Of a stretch of 64,000 nucleotides of DNA, positions 45,401 to 54,630 are shown one piece after another. The first letter of the stretch is position 1. Each line of letters starts with the position of its first letter. The position numbers and the translations under genes are program-made. This DNA comes from Lumbricus terrestris (taxonomy: Eukaryota; Annelida; Clitellata; Crassiclitellata; Lumbricidae): the NCBI GenBank assembly GCA_949752735.1, contig OX457044.1, positions 12,075,294 to 12,139,293 on the forward strand, written 5' to 3'. Under the pieces are notes generated by a model. That model was not told where the DNA came from and made no database searches. It was given only the letters and a program-made list of their open reading frames with translations.

Positions 45401-45865
45401 CATCCAGCCACCTCGTTCAACACGCTCCTCATCCTCCATTACCCTGCTTCGCCCTTCCATCACTTCATCACTGAAATTCGCAAACCGCTCCATAGCCATT
45501 GCCGTTCCACCTCTCTGGAACAAACTTCCGCCAGCACTTCGGCAAACTTCCGACCCATCATACGAACTCACCAAAACTCCACCTCTCGCTATCTCCCCAC
45601 AGGTCTTTCACTCAAAACTGAAAACATTGCTCTTTCAAAAATCCTATCCTGATTCTTCCTCTTCTACTCACATCCCCCGTCACTTCAACTCTAAACATCA
45701 CCCACCTTAGCTGTCCATCTATCTGCCTGCCTGACTCTCTGGACTTGACCCGCTGCCTACCGATTTTGTTTTGATTGAGCGCCTGTGAATAAGCTGGTTC
45801 CCGCGACTTGGCTTTTGTGGGCGCTGTAGAAGTCCCGAGATTACGATTACGATTACGATTACGAC
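42459..45865 (+). mobile_element. L2-type non-LTR retrotransposon inserted in the 3' LTR
   Basis: Begins at CTGTTGCTACTACCACTCCT, just after the LTR's TACGAC, and ends in (GATTAC)n followed by TACGAC again (45860-45865). This gives a 6-bp duplication or microhomology. The first 200 bp encode a Pro/Ala-rich linker. The ORF at 42753-45710 follows, then about 150 bp of 3' UTR. ORF1 is absent, so the copy is 5'-truncated. The short tandem tail is typical of the L2/CR1 group. Confidence 0.9.
42753..45710 (+). CDS. L2-type LINE ORF2: endonuclease and reverse transcriptase
   Basis: 985 codons. The apurinic-like endonuclease has LTETWF (E15), ITGDFNIH (about 131-138), THSHNHTLDLIIT and SDHYPI (about 199). 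The reverse transcriptase has NYRPVSNLSFISKLTERVV, LLDVSAAFDTIDH (motif A), CGVPQGSVLGPLLF (motif B) and YADD (residues 667-670). The C-terminal region has RNLGVIFD, HAKLDYCNSL and IPERIEYKVL. The annotated Met is internal. The expected start of the endonuclease (LLCSLNMRSLL) lies upstream in another frame, and a one-base shift near 42720-42735 separates it from AELNDLALS. The remainder is open with all catalytic motifs. It is probably young but lacks a correct N-terminus. Confidence 0.9.
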   Translation: MALSAHPPDLFALTETWFNSGTTHAQYQDSIPSGYHLYSTPRPSKSTTDRNTTGGGIAFLTREPSTVLDSPGYCFKSFECASITLKLPNSILTIFNVYRPPSSSSYSKPNSVFLQEFTTLLSIAATTPHEFLITGDFNIHVDDLSNSLASDFLTLLSSTNLVQHVNFPTHSHNHTLDLIITSSLSRLSPNIYFSFDTPSDHYPIFTQLNILPTPRPDPVSHSFRRISSINIEAFKHDLASSDLILNPPFSLDDLLSSYNTTLSMILDKHAPTITKSGSHSNNPWYNSYLQAFKSFRRRLERTYKRTHDPELLSALKAATNKYHHLLAMAKKRFYSSLVQSRSCNPRLLWKTVNQLLHRNSSSPLPNSLPSSSIADSFCSFFSGKVTTIRLSLQSLLSKSTIDSPADTPSSTHDLPSSQPQSSLSAFNPTSESEVSNLLQSLPNKQCELDPIPTSLLKECASIIVPIITKIINLSLSTGNFPLLFKHSLVTPLLKKPSLDKEILSNYRPVSNLSFISKLTERVVLSRINDYLTSNSLLNPNQSGFTKKHSTETLLTSLYNKLVSAISHQQVSCLCLLDVSAAFDTIDHNILLQRLSSWFGFTDTALLWIQSYLSSRTFSVKTLETSSQSCPLTCGVPQGSVLGPLLFILYTTPLSSLIKASTVDHHLYADDTQLFISFSPSSFSDSIDTLLSVVTQITSWMTSNLLCLNPSKTEFILIGLREQLKKIPDPSISFNNDSSSNHTFSANSPVRNLGVIFDQHLNFSDHITQLSRTCFMHIRDLRRIRPMLDFKTASTIATSIVHAKLDYCNSLFLNIDITQINRLQAIQNALARAVTKTPKRHHITPVLKSLHWLKIPERIEYKVLSLTYNTLQSSQPFYLRQLFTIQPPRSTRSSSSITLLRPSITSSLKFANRSIAIAVPPLWNKLPPALRQTSDPSYELTKTPPLAISPQVFHSKLKTLLFQKSYPDSSSSTHIPRHFNSKHHPP

Positions 45866-46489
45866 GCCTGATCGGCTCTGAAGGGGCAGGAGCCTATCCT
45901 CAAATCGACCCCATGCGGTCTCGCCGACGGAATCTTCCAGAAATTCGCCAATCTCTCCGGGATATCCACTTCTGAGAAGGGACTGTGTTGCCGACCTTAT
46001 ACTTCACCTTCGTCGATCCATGCATGCAGGATACGTACCACGCACCGCGCCACGATCATCCATGCGGATCGTGGCCTCGTCGCCCTCCCCACGCGCCACT
46101 CCGCCGTCCCGGGGGTCCACGGTATTTTGTATTGTGTATTTTTGTTAAATATTGAATTCATAGATAATCTATTGTCGTCATCATGGACGTATGATTCTAA
46201 CTAAACCTTCTTAAGATTGTTTATACTTTTTGGACTATTAATTTTGAGTTGTTATGCATCGATTGAATAATTTCAGTTTCATTCATCCATCACATCATTC
46301 ATAAATTCACTCATTCATCCGATCGTTCATTCAGTTAAACTATAAGCTTATACACAATATAAATAATATGCATTTGCAAATTGTCATGGTCCATTTATAA
46401 TGTATTTTTTCCTCTTAACTCCTCATTATAGATCCCGGCTGGTCTTAAGTTAACCCTATAAGGCCATTAAATTAGATAGGACCACAACA
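45866..46489 (+). repeat. 3' LTR, second part
   Basis: Continues the LTR from GCCTGATCGGCTCTGAAGG to the terminal ACCACAACA. It matches 38035-38659 with few differences (for example GAATC for GATTC). Confidence 0.9.
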
Positions 46490-46494
46490 ACAAT

Positions 46495-46690
46495 CAAGAC
46501 AAATAGAAATATGCAATTCAATAAACATATTATACAACTACATAATAGACATAGGCCTATTATGAACTATACAGGAGAGAACTTGGGTTAGACTGGAAAA
46601 AGTATTGTCACTTGAATAGCATCCGTGTTATGAAGCCACATCTGGTGCGCGTCTGCATGAGATCATGATGAGGAATCTCACGGGTATGAG
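46495..46690. other. Short spacer
   Basis: Non-coding DNA between the LTR element and the hAT element M. It contains one TAGGCCTA. Confidence 0.5.
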
Positions 46691-47074
46691 CAAGGGCGAA
46701 TCCAGGGGGGGCCAATCCGGCCATGGCCCCCATCTAAAAATTGCATGGGACGTGCCCCCATTTGGTTTCAACAAGCCACTAAAAAAATGCAGTGGGAGAG
46801 AAAAGCAGGACAACAGGCCCCCCTATTACAAAATCGCATGGGACGTGGCCCCCGTTTGATCTATTATTACTCTCCTCGATCCTCGATCGACTACAGATGA
46901 CAACTAAAAAAAAGGTCATCAACTTTTTTGGCGGTTGAAATGGCATCTTTTGCCCGGAAAATCAGACGGATGACTAAAAAAGGTCAACTTTTTTGCGGCA
47001 ACGAAATTTTTCCCTGTCCCACCAAGACACAAACTTTTGGCCCTCCTCTTCGAAAGTTTCTGTATGCGCCCTTG
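46691..47074. mobile_element. Small hAT element (copy M)
   Basis: The ends CAAGGGCGAATCCAG and TGTATGCGCCCTTG are inverted in their first eight bases. The flanks GGTATGAG (46683-46690) and GTTATGAG (47075-47082) match at seven of eight. The interior has GCATGGGACGTGCCCCC twice and the GACTAAAAAAGGTC motif also seen near 9150. Confidence 0.75.
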
Positions 47075-47224
47075 GTTATGAGAACGTGGAGTACGTAGGC
47101 CTAGGTAGCATTTTTAATGGGAGGTAGGCCTAATAGAAGACCAATAGGACGTGGCTTGGGTTGTAGAGTACAAAAGAGGATAGTACCAGTATGTCAACTT
47201 TCATTAGAGAAAGTTTGGTGACGT

Positions 47225-47310
47225 TTGCAGCGCGTTGATCTCCTCGTTTACCGCGAATCCTAAAATTCCCGGGCAATGTCGGGTAGCCTACCCCAGCTGG
47301 TAGAATTATT
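47225..47310 (-). mobile_element. TAGCTGGGGTA-type element, short copy
   Basis: The minus strand reads CCAGCTGGGGTAGGCTACCC, GACATTGCCCGGGAATTTTA and GGATTCGCGG, which matches the head of the element at 58276. Confidence 0.6.
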
Positions 47311-48207
47311 ATGTAGGCCTAGTATATCTACTCTACTCGGTGCTCCGTTGTTAATATCGATGGCTCTGTTACGCTCGGACTCGAAGCCAAAGTCTCCCGA
47401 GTACACACGGGGCAATTGTCGTTCGCTCGTGGAACAAAACAGAGTGGTGCTTCTGGATTTGTCCCACTTTATCGCTCGTTATTTGTTAGTGAGATAACCA
47501 TCATTCTTTATTGTTAAGATTGTTCACAAGTACATTTCGCAATAAATGTTAGAAGATAAAATTTATTTCGAATTTGAAAATATTTAAATGGTGGATGTAG
47601 CACAGTTCTTCAAGGTTTCAAGACCTGTACCGATACGACGACCCTCTTTTCCTCGCCTAGAATTTTGCAGAAAAAGATAGATTATACTACTTAACTTGTC
47701 ATTTCCTTCCTTGTGTACGCAGTATGTCAATTTAATTTTCTTGAGTGAACGAAACTTTTATTATATACTGTTGATCGTACTGATTTGCACTAAAAATAGT
47801 CTTGGAGCTAGGGGTCAGCCGGTCAGGGTTATATAAGCTGTTAGCTTTTTCCTGATTCCTTTTGCACTATGTTTATTGAGACATGTTTATACTATTTGAC
47901 TTGTGTGTGTGCAATAAACAAGTTCATTCATTCATTCATAGCTAAGCAAGAATATGTGTTGACTGAGCGCCTAGAAGTGTTAGTTTTCTAGTTATATTAA
48001 ACATCTGTTTTGAGACGTATCTCTTCAGATTCTTTTATCATAATCGTTCTAAAGCGCCACTCGAAACTCGAAAGCCAAGCGCAGGGCACCAGCTTATTCA
48101 CGAGCGCTGCTTAAGGCTTTGTGTAATGTGCTTCTGGTCAAAACCACATTAAAAATCACTTGTTTCTTTATAACAAGAAGAAAAAAGCAAGCTTGCAAGC
48201 ATATAAT

Positions 48208-48242
<35 letters not shown>

Positions 48243-48260
48243 ACATGTATGTATACATAT
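47311..48260. other. Non-coding region with an ATTC-tailed retroposon end
   Basis: ACAAGTTCATTCATTCATTC at about 47919-47938 is a short tandem tail of the L2/SINE type. A copy of the CCACTCGAAA...GCCAAGCGCAGGGC dispersed repeat is at about 48054-48115, followed by (TA)n(TG)n at 48204-48242. No gene is seen. Confidence 0.5.
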
Positions 48261-48261
48261 A

Positions 48262-48700
48262 CAAAATTGTTTATAACGTCGACATAAATCACAAAAGCAT
48301 TAATCCATGTTATAAAATGCAGTCAGTAGTGATTTCTGTAAACCAGTGTTTTTCAACCGGGGTTCTGTGGAACCCAAGGGTTCCGCGGGCGTCGGCCAGG
48401 AGTTCTGCAGCAGATTGCAGCATAAAATTGTTTATAACGTCGACATAAATCACAAAAGCATTAACAGTCAGTCGAATTATTTCACAGCTTTAAAATTCAG
48501 TACTTGGATAATAATCGAAAATGATGGTATAGGCCTATGAGTGTAAACCAGTGATTTTCAACCGGGGTTCTGTGGAACCCAAGGGTTTCGCGGGCGTCGG
48601 CCAGGGGTTCTGCAGCAGTTTGACATAAAATTGTTTATAACGTCGACATAAATCACAAAAGCATTAACAGTCAGTCGAATTATTTCACAGCTTTAAGTCA
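48262..48700. repeat. Tandem rearrangement of a hAT end (three partial units)
   Basis: AAAATTGTTTATAACGTCGA followed by CATAAATCACAAAAGCATTA occurs three times (about 48262, 48423, 48627). CAACCGGGGTTCTGTGGAAC occurs twice (about 48355 and 48559). The units are about 160-205 bp and include the CAGTG terminus of copy L. Confidence 0.8.
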
Positions 48701-49783
48701 TTCTTGCTAAGTAACTTTATTACGTGAATGCATTAGGCAACTATTTCTGTTATGTTGTTAAACAACATATAATGATGACCCCACCGGTAGGCTATATATG
48801 CCACTGTTGTCAGAGTGAATCTGCGCATTAGTCTTGCTGTTTAAAAGAAACATTGGCTTAGCTATATCATATGGGAATTGATAGATGCCCTGCGTCTTCA
48901 ACTGTCATTTAGACACAAAGTTTATGATTGCTTTTTGAACTGTTCAAATGGAAACTCTATTCTTAACAATTTCTTCCACATTAGAATCTGCTGAGCACTG
49001 TAGACCAGCAACTGGCTTAGTTAATTCTTCTTTGAGTCGGTTTAACATTGAAGAGATAGTGGTTAATTTTTCATTCAGAGGTGGCGGATTTACCAAGTTT
49101 TGCAATTGTAAAGCCTCAGTCTGTCTGACGAATTTTTAACCGATAGGCCTATACCCGCTATTTGCTATTCGAAAATCACACAAGATGACATTGTCAAACA
49201 AGAATCAAACGCTTGATTATTTTGACAGAGGCTCTATTTCAGGTTAGGCATGATGTAACCAGCGTTCGACTTGGGACACGACTTCAAATGAAGCTGAAAC
49301 TCCCATGTTTGCTGAGGTTCCTCTGCCCCACTATGAATAACAAGGCACAAATTTCGCAATAACCTTAAAGAAGGATGCTTTATAGCATAACATAAACTGG
49401 TCATAGCACTGATCTAAAATGCATCGTATTTCCATTTCGATATTTTATCCAGTTGATACATAGTTGGCGAAATAAGGCCTACAGCAGAATGCAGCTGATC
49501 TCTGACAGTGCTTTGTGCACTGGACTTATATGAAGACTCTATAGAATTTTAAGGCATGTATTAATAATTTAGTCGACTATTATACATTGTATACTGCACC
49601 AGAAGCGCAAATAACATACATTAAAAGCTTTAAGCTGCTTAAAACTAAACATTATTTAGAAAAATTACAAGTGACAACTGCATGCATTTCTTGGTGCACT
49701 GGACAGGTGAAGTGCGTAGGGTTCCGCAAGCAAAGGAGTGCATGCGAAAGGTTCCGTCACTAGAAAAAGGTTGAAAACCACTG
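48344..49783. mobile_element. hAT transposon (copy L, Charlie-like ends)
   Basis: The left end CAGTGTTTTTCAACC is matched by GGTTGAAAACCACTG at 49769-49783. The flanks CTGTAAAC (48336-48343) and CTATAAAC (49784-49791) match at seven of eight. The left end is present twice because of tandem duplication, so 48549 is an alternative left boundary. GGTTCCG motifs lie inside both ends. No transposase was recognised. Confidence 0.75.
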
Positions 49784-49919
49784 CTATAAACAGTGCTATC
49801 CTGAATGATGTACTAAAGGAGCTGCCATCAAATGCATGTTTTTAGATGTGCAATTCCTATTCCTTGTGGATACAGAAAGAATACCATCATTTTCGATTAT
49901 TATCCAAGTACTGAATTTT
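48492..49919. repeat. 39-bp perfect inverted repeat overlapping copy L
   Basis: 48492-48530 (AAAATTCAGTACTTGGATAA and on) is the exact reverse complement of 49881-49919. The right arm lies outside the hAT element and the left arm inside its duplicated end, so the pair probably reflects rearrangement. Confidence 0.8.
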
Positions 49920-50532
49920 GGAATGCAATTTTAGAGGTTAGTTTTTAGTATGCATTTATAAAGCAAATGTTTTACCTGTTGCTATTTGTTTGCAGCATCA
50001 TCTGATGAGAAAGCGCCACCTTGTTTTGACTTTTGTCATTCTTAGTGTCGTATTTATCGTCTTTCAATTCAGGCTGTTCTGGAAATTTCCTAGAACTGAA
50101 CAGGTATTTCAACCAAACAAATGATCATGAATAAAATGTGATCTACATCAACACCTGACTCTAGCAGCTCATTACGAACAGCATTCACTGTCACTCTTAT
50201 GAAGATGTTCATTTTTCGCAGTTGAGCTGCTGTTTTTTTTAGTTTGCCTACTACATGCCAGTAGGTGAGGCACTGCTTTTTCTGACTGTGTCATTGTGAG
50301 GCTCTAGCCAAATTTCTTTCTTTCGTGCAGGTTTAGGCCTACACTTAACTCAGGTGTAAAACCTATATGCTCAGGCAATCATGGCTTCATGAGTATACAA
50401 ATAAAAATATAGAATTTTCTATCTTGGCCTTTAAAGCAACGACCTCATATATATTATTACACAGAGCTTTTAATGTTGAGCTGCCCAGTGACGTTGAAAC
50501 AACAGAGAAAGAGCAAGAAACAAGAGTATAAC
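49920..50532. other. Non-coding stretch
   Basis: No gene or bounded repeat is seen. Confidence 0.5.
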
Positions 50533-50863
50533 ATGAAATATTATGTGTTGGACTTGCCGATATAGATGGTCTATTTTTAGCTCGACCAATGAAACGTCAC
50601 GAGAGAACCACCAATCACAGAAGGTGATTCATCGTATTTACATTCGCCAGTGGAAAATAGTAATAATATATATATATATATATCCATATTATTTTATAAA
50701 TACTTGAATGAATGATTGTAATTATATTATTGCTTTTTACAAAGTTATAACTTCAGAAAAATGCTGAAGAAACCTGAATTTCTATAGTTTCTCTTCTGGG
50801 ATTGGTGGTAGAGCTAAAAATAAACCATCTATATCGGCAAGTTCGACACATAATATTTCATGA
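50533..50863. mobile_element. Foldback/MITE with about 52-bp arms
   Basis: The left arm 50533-50585 (CATGAAATATTATGTGTTGG, then ACTTGCCGATATAGATGGTC) is nearly the exact reverse complement of 50811-50863. The loop of about 225 bp contains (TA)n. No duplication was confirmed. Confidence 0.8.
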
Positions 50864-51150
50864 GCTGTGATTGGTTGAGCTAAAAATAGTATGTGTGATG
50901 AACGATTACGAGAAAGTTCCCAAGATGTTTCAGCAGAAACCAAGTGACCCCACCGGCCTGCTTTAAAGCTGTAAATGCCTGTGATTGTTTACTGTAGCCT
51001 CATTATTATATAGTTATGAATCTTAGGATGACTTCAAGAGAAATGTTTGGTAGAACAATTGAAATAATGTCAATAATGATGGAAATTGCGGTTTTAGGAT
51101 TAGGAGCAAGAATGTAATTTCAGAGCAAAACTCCTTCATGTAAAATACAA
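50864..51150. other. Non-coding spacer
   Basis: A further GAGCTAAAAATAG segment after the foldback. Nothing else is recognised. Confidence 0.45.
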
Positions 51151-51159
51151 TTGCTTACA

Positions 51160-51835
51160 TGACCATGTTACTGCTACTGACACTGCTGTCGCACTTGCTT
51201 CTACCATCTTCGTCAAATTCGCTTGGTAAGTCGCTCACTTACAACCAAAGCTGCCACTACTCTGATGCATGCATTTATATGCACGAGAGTTGACTATGGT
51301 AGTGCCATCTATGCAGGCTTAACACTTTCACGCATTAATAAGTTGCAATCTGTCCTTAATGCTGCGGCCCGCCTGATTGGCGGCATACCAAAGTTTGGGC
51401 ATATATCAAGTTTTATACGGGAAGAACTGCACTGGTTGCCAATGCAAAAACGTATTGAGTTTAAGATTTTAATGTTCATGCGTAATTGCCTAGCAGGCCA
51501 AGCTCCGATCTATCTTATGGAACTCTGTGTACCTGTGCTGTCCATCCCAGGCCGTAGATTCCTTCGCTCTGCTACGCATGGTGACCTGGTTGTCCCTAGG
51601 GCTCGATCTTCCACAGTGCTACATAGAAGCTTTGCTATGGTTGGTCCGTCTTTCTGGAATAAGTTACCTATTAGTCTCCGCAATGAACTTATTTGTATTT
51701 CTTTGCCCCTTTTCCGCCAGCATTTGAAAACCATTCTCTTTGATTGTGGTTAGGTGTCAGGTCGGGAGCGCCTCTGAGGAGTTCTCTTGAAGTGGCGCTA
51801 TATAAATGTACGATTACAATTACTGCACAGTGCAC
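51160..51835 (+). pseudogene. L2-type LINE, RT C-terminus and 3' tail
   Basis: The reading frame gives FYHLRQIRLVSRSLTTKAAT, TRVDYGSAIYAGL, LQSVLNAAARLIGG, HWLPMQKRIEFKILMF and FWNKLPISLR, ending at 51753. The 3' UTR GTCGGGAGCGCCTCTGAGGA and AGTGGCGCTATATAAATGTA ends in ACGATTACAATTAC. It is a 5'-truncated copy with no palm motifs. It belongs to the same broad group as the LINE at 42459 but to another subfamily. Confidence 0.85.
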
Positions 51836-52196
51836 ATGTCTGCAACCATGTAGTGTTTGCTTTTAATAATGTCTCAATTTTGGTTTTAGTTTTGATTGTT
51901 AGTCTTAATATTTAGTTTTAGTTTTACTTTTAATTGTTGCTGAATATTAGTTTTAGTTTTCGTTTTAGTTTTTATGGACCAATTTTAGTTTCAGTTTTAG
52001 TAATGCAGTTTTAGTTTTAGTAAGCTGGGGATTCGCTTGTTAGAAAGTAATGCCATTTAATTGTGTTGAAGAACCTAAATTAATACAAAGCAAAACAAGG
52101 ATGTGTTGAATACAAAAAATAATGATTATGTGAAATGTCATTTGCTTTTAATCTGTGCAATTAATACCTCAGCATATAGTTAATTATTGTTTGTGG
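51836..52196. other. TTTTAGTTTT-rich non-coding stretch
   Basis: Irregular repeats of TTTTAGTTTTAGT at about 51880-52025. No gene is seen. Confidence 0.6.
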
Positions 52197-52240
52197 GTTA
52201 ACCCTCGTAGTATGTTGGGGTCCATATGGACCCAAGGCAT
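52197..52240. mobile_element. Possible single piggyBac-type terminus
   Basis: TTAACCCTCGTAGTATG followed by the palindrome GGGTCCATATGGACCC. TTAA plus CCC is the usual piggyBac junction. No partner end was found, so this stays tentative. Confidence 0.35.
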
Positions 52241-52523
52241 GTTTTCAATTGAAAAAAATTCAGTGATGACATGCACTTAAGAAACTGAAATTTTATGACT
52301 TTTCATCATATATGGCAAGTACCAATTCCTGCAAATAATTTATTTCCACACCACTTGTGGGGCCAGATATGAGATAAATATACACATAGGGAGTTGGGGT
52401 CCATTGGTAAAAATGCAATTGGATACTGCGCAAAGTGATATTTTGCAGCTTGATCCGTGATATTTTACATTGCACTGTCGTTGGTTTAGTTTATGGTGAT
52501 GTTTAAATACAATACAATACAAT
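52241..52523. other. Non-coding stretch
   Basis: No gene is seen. It ends in ATACAATACAATACAAT. Confidence 0.5.
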
Positions 52524-52965
52524 TATGGATTATTGGTCATTATGGATGATTGGTCATAGGATGATTGGTCATATGGATGATTGGTCATAGGATGATTGGT
52601 CATAGGATGATTGGTCATAGGATGATTGGTCATATGGATGATTGGTCATAGGATGATTGGTCATATGGATGATTGGTCATATGGATGATTGGTCATATGG
52701 ATGATTGGTCATAGGATGATTGGTCATAGGATGATTGGTCATGGGATGATTGGTCATAGGGCAAATTCGTCACATGGACTATTGGTCATAGGGTCTAAAT
52801 GGTGAAAAGGCCTGTGACCAATAATCCATGTGACCAATAGTCGTATGACTAATCGTCCTATGATCAATTTCCTATGACCACTAGGCCCTATGACCAATCA
52901 TCCATATGACCAATACTCCAATAGTCCTATGACTGATCGTCCTACATCAATGACAAATTGTCCTA
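52524..52965. repeat. GGATGATTGGTCATA minisatellite followed by its inverted form
   Basis: About 15 units of (T)GGATGATTGGTCATA at 52526-52790. About 60 bp later, inverted and more diverged units of the type CCATATGACCAATCATCC run to about 52965. Unit length alternates between 15 and 17-18 because of a TAT/TA variant. Confidence 0.9.
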
Positions 52966-53399
52966 TCAGGAATAACAGTTTAACTGGTTGCATGGAACAG
53001 GGTGTGATGTAAATGTGGGTATGACTTTTGTTGAATCTTTGTAAATATCACATTATGATGTTCATTTTTCAGAAAAGGGATCATTTTGAAAATGGCTTCT
53101 CTTCTTCTTACGTAAGTTAGTCTCAATTTCTTAAAAAGAACTCTATAACTGTTTGTAAACATAACTGTTTACGCTGATGTCATATGGAGGCCTGTGTGAA
53201 GGATTTTTTGGTTGGGCAATTTGTTAATTTGTTAAACACAAATGCTATTAATCTCTTTAAAATCTAGCTTAATCATGGCTTGGTAGGAATGATGAGAATT
53301 ATGTGATGAGTTAGAATTGCAGGAGATATTCTGAATTTGAGAATTTTTAATCAGTAGAAACCCTTGAGTTTTGAAACGCTGTATCTCTTCTCTTTGTAG

Positions 53400-53612
53400 G
53401 TGTCGATACAGGCATTTATGGAGGTCTGCCATAGACATGGTTTTCCTGTCTTTCTCATTGATCCCGATCTTCTGAAGACCATCATGACCAACACGACGTC
53501 ATCGTCATCTTCAGTGGCAGCATGTGACCAATGCCCGAATGAGTGCCGCTACCTCTGCGCAGATTATCCAGTTTTGACGTTTGGGGTCATCGACCAACTT
53601 TGGAAAGTTGAG
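53400..53612 (+). CDS. FKTN: Fukutin homologue, exon A (internal)
   Basis: Fukutin is a Golgi type II membrane enzyme that transfers ribitol-5-phosphate from CDP-ribitol onto the core M3 glycan of alpha-dystroglycan (established for vertebrates). The exon follows acceptor TCTTTGTAG and has 71 codons ending at GAG|GTGCAG in phase 0. The segment HGFPVFLIDPDLL matches the conserved PVFLIDP region near the N-terminal third of fukutin. CRYLCADYPVLTFGVIDQLW follows the same order as the vertebrate protein. The first residue is Val (GTG), an internal codon and not a start. The upstream membrane-anchor exon was not found in this window. Confidence 0.8.
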
Positions 53613-53762
53613 GTGCAGTTTATGATTTATGATTTGAATTTCTTCTTTTCATCATCTAATTTGATGTCAGCACAGTGACCTGTCAACGTCTGTGCTGCTA
53701 ATACACAAGACATCAATCAACAGCCCATTGGGTCTGTTGTCAAGTGAAATTCTTTTAATTAC

Positions 53763-54310
53763 TAGCCGTACCCGGCCACGCGTTGCTGTGGCTGAAAAGA
53801 CTGTCCAACCCTCCCTTCCTACGTCCCCTCCCCTTCCCCTTCCCCTCCCTTTCCCCTCCCCTTCCTCCTCTCGCCTTCCTCCCCTCGCCTTCCTCCCTTC
53901 CCGAAAAATGGACGGAGGGATGCGTGAAAACTGTAGAAAGACGCGTGGAAAACAGCCATAAATGGACGATTTTGTAAAAACCGACAGTTGCATATAAATT
54001 TGCGCTATAGAAGACGGCCGGATATACGTTTTGAAACATGCCCGAAGAATGGGTTTGAAACGCGCCCGAAGAATGCGTGAAAGTTCAAACTCGAAATGGC
54101 TGGACTCCATCGACGTCTATCGAATGGAATTAAAAGTTGTGTTTTTTTGGTCGTAAAGATTGTGCTTTTCCCAAAAGGCATTATACAAACCCGCTCATGT
54201 TCGAATGGAACGTTTTGCGAAAATTTTCAAAACAATCGGTCAAGAACTTTCCGAGATCCTTCATGTCGAACGGTAACGTTTTACATTTTTATTTATATAG
54301 ATGACAAACA
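53763..54310 (+). mobile_element. ACTAGCCGTACCCGGC-type interspersed element
   Basis: The head TACTAGCCGTACCCGGCCAC is followed by GCGTTGCTGTGGCTGAAAAG. A CCCTCCCCTTCC-rich block follows (about 53810-53900), and the end is TTTTATTTATATAGATGACA. It lies in the fukutin intron after exon A. The overall plan resembles the element at 58276. The superfamily is not identified, and the 177-codon ORF at 54096-54629 is not considered coding. Confidence 0.6.
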
Positions 54311-54439
54311 ATTTTTGCATCCCGGTTTTAACTTGCTGGTAAAGCAGGAAGCTATTGCTGACCAGAATCAACCAAGTGCTTGTGGAGTTATAGAATTTTT
54401 AATCTTTCAGCCCGTGCAATACAAAATATTGGTGGGAGG

Positions 54440-54630
54440 AGTTATTGCTATTCGATCGGCCAATCATTGTCCAGACTCTTTTAAATCCATGCTAAAAATA
54501 TACTTGTTCGCTAGGGCTTATCCCTTTGTTAGCTGCTTTGTAAGGTGCCCTTGTAACGGCTTGGCTGTGTTACTGCGCCATATAAATTGTCATAATTATT
54601 ATATTAATTATTATTATTATTATTATTAGG
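54440..54630 (+). mobile_element. Retroposon 3' tail ending in (TTA)n
   Basis: TAAGGTGCCCTTGTAACGGC, then GCGCCATATAAATTGTCATA, then (ATT)n. It has the form of an L2/SINE 3' end. Confidence 0.5.

Larger units (their letters stand above)
37448..46489 (+). mobile_element. Ty3/Gypsy-type LTR retrotransposon, gag-protease only, with LINE in 3' LTR
   Basis: Complete element bounded by TG...CA long terminal repeats and a 5-bp duplication ACAAT (37443-37447; 46490-46494). Order: 5' LTR, primer-binding region, gag-protease ORF, about 0.6 kb non-coding, purine tract, 3' LTR. Reverse transcriptase, RNase H and integrase are all absent, so it can only move with enzymes from a related element. A LINE inserted later at 42459 divides the 3' LTR. 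The two LTRs differ at only a few visible positions plus TA-repeat length, so insertion was recent. Confidence 0.9.

Noticed and set aside
51157..51235. Apparent signal-peptide exon ending in GGTAAG
   Set aside because: In the neighbouring frame the sequence encodes FYHLRQIRLVSRS, the normal continuation of an L2 reverse transcriptase, so the hydrophobic reading is a shadow.
53091..53115. Possible first exon of fukutin (ATG...ACGTAAG)
   Set aside because: Only about seven codons, no membrane anchor, and the phase cannot be matched convincingly to exon A.
54096..54629. 177-codon ORF
   Set aside because: It runs across two different repeat elements and a (TTA)n tail. No recognisable domain.
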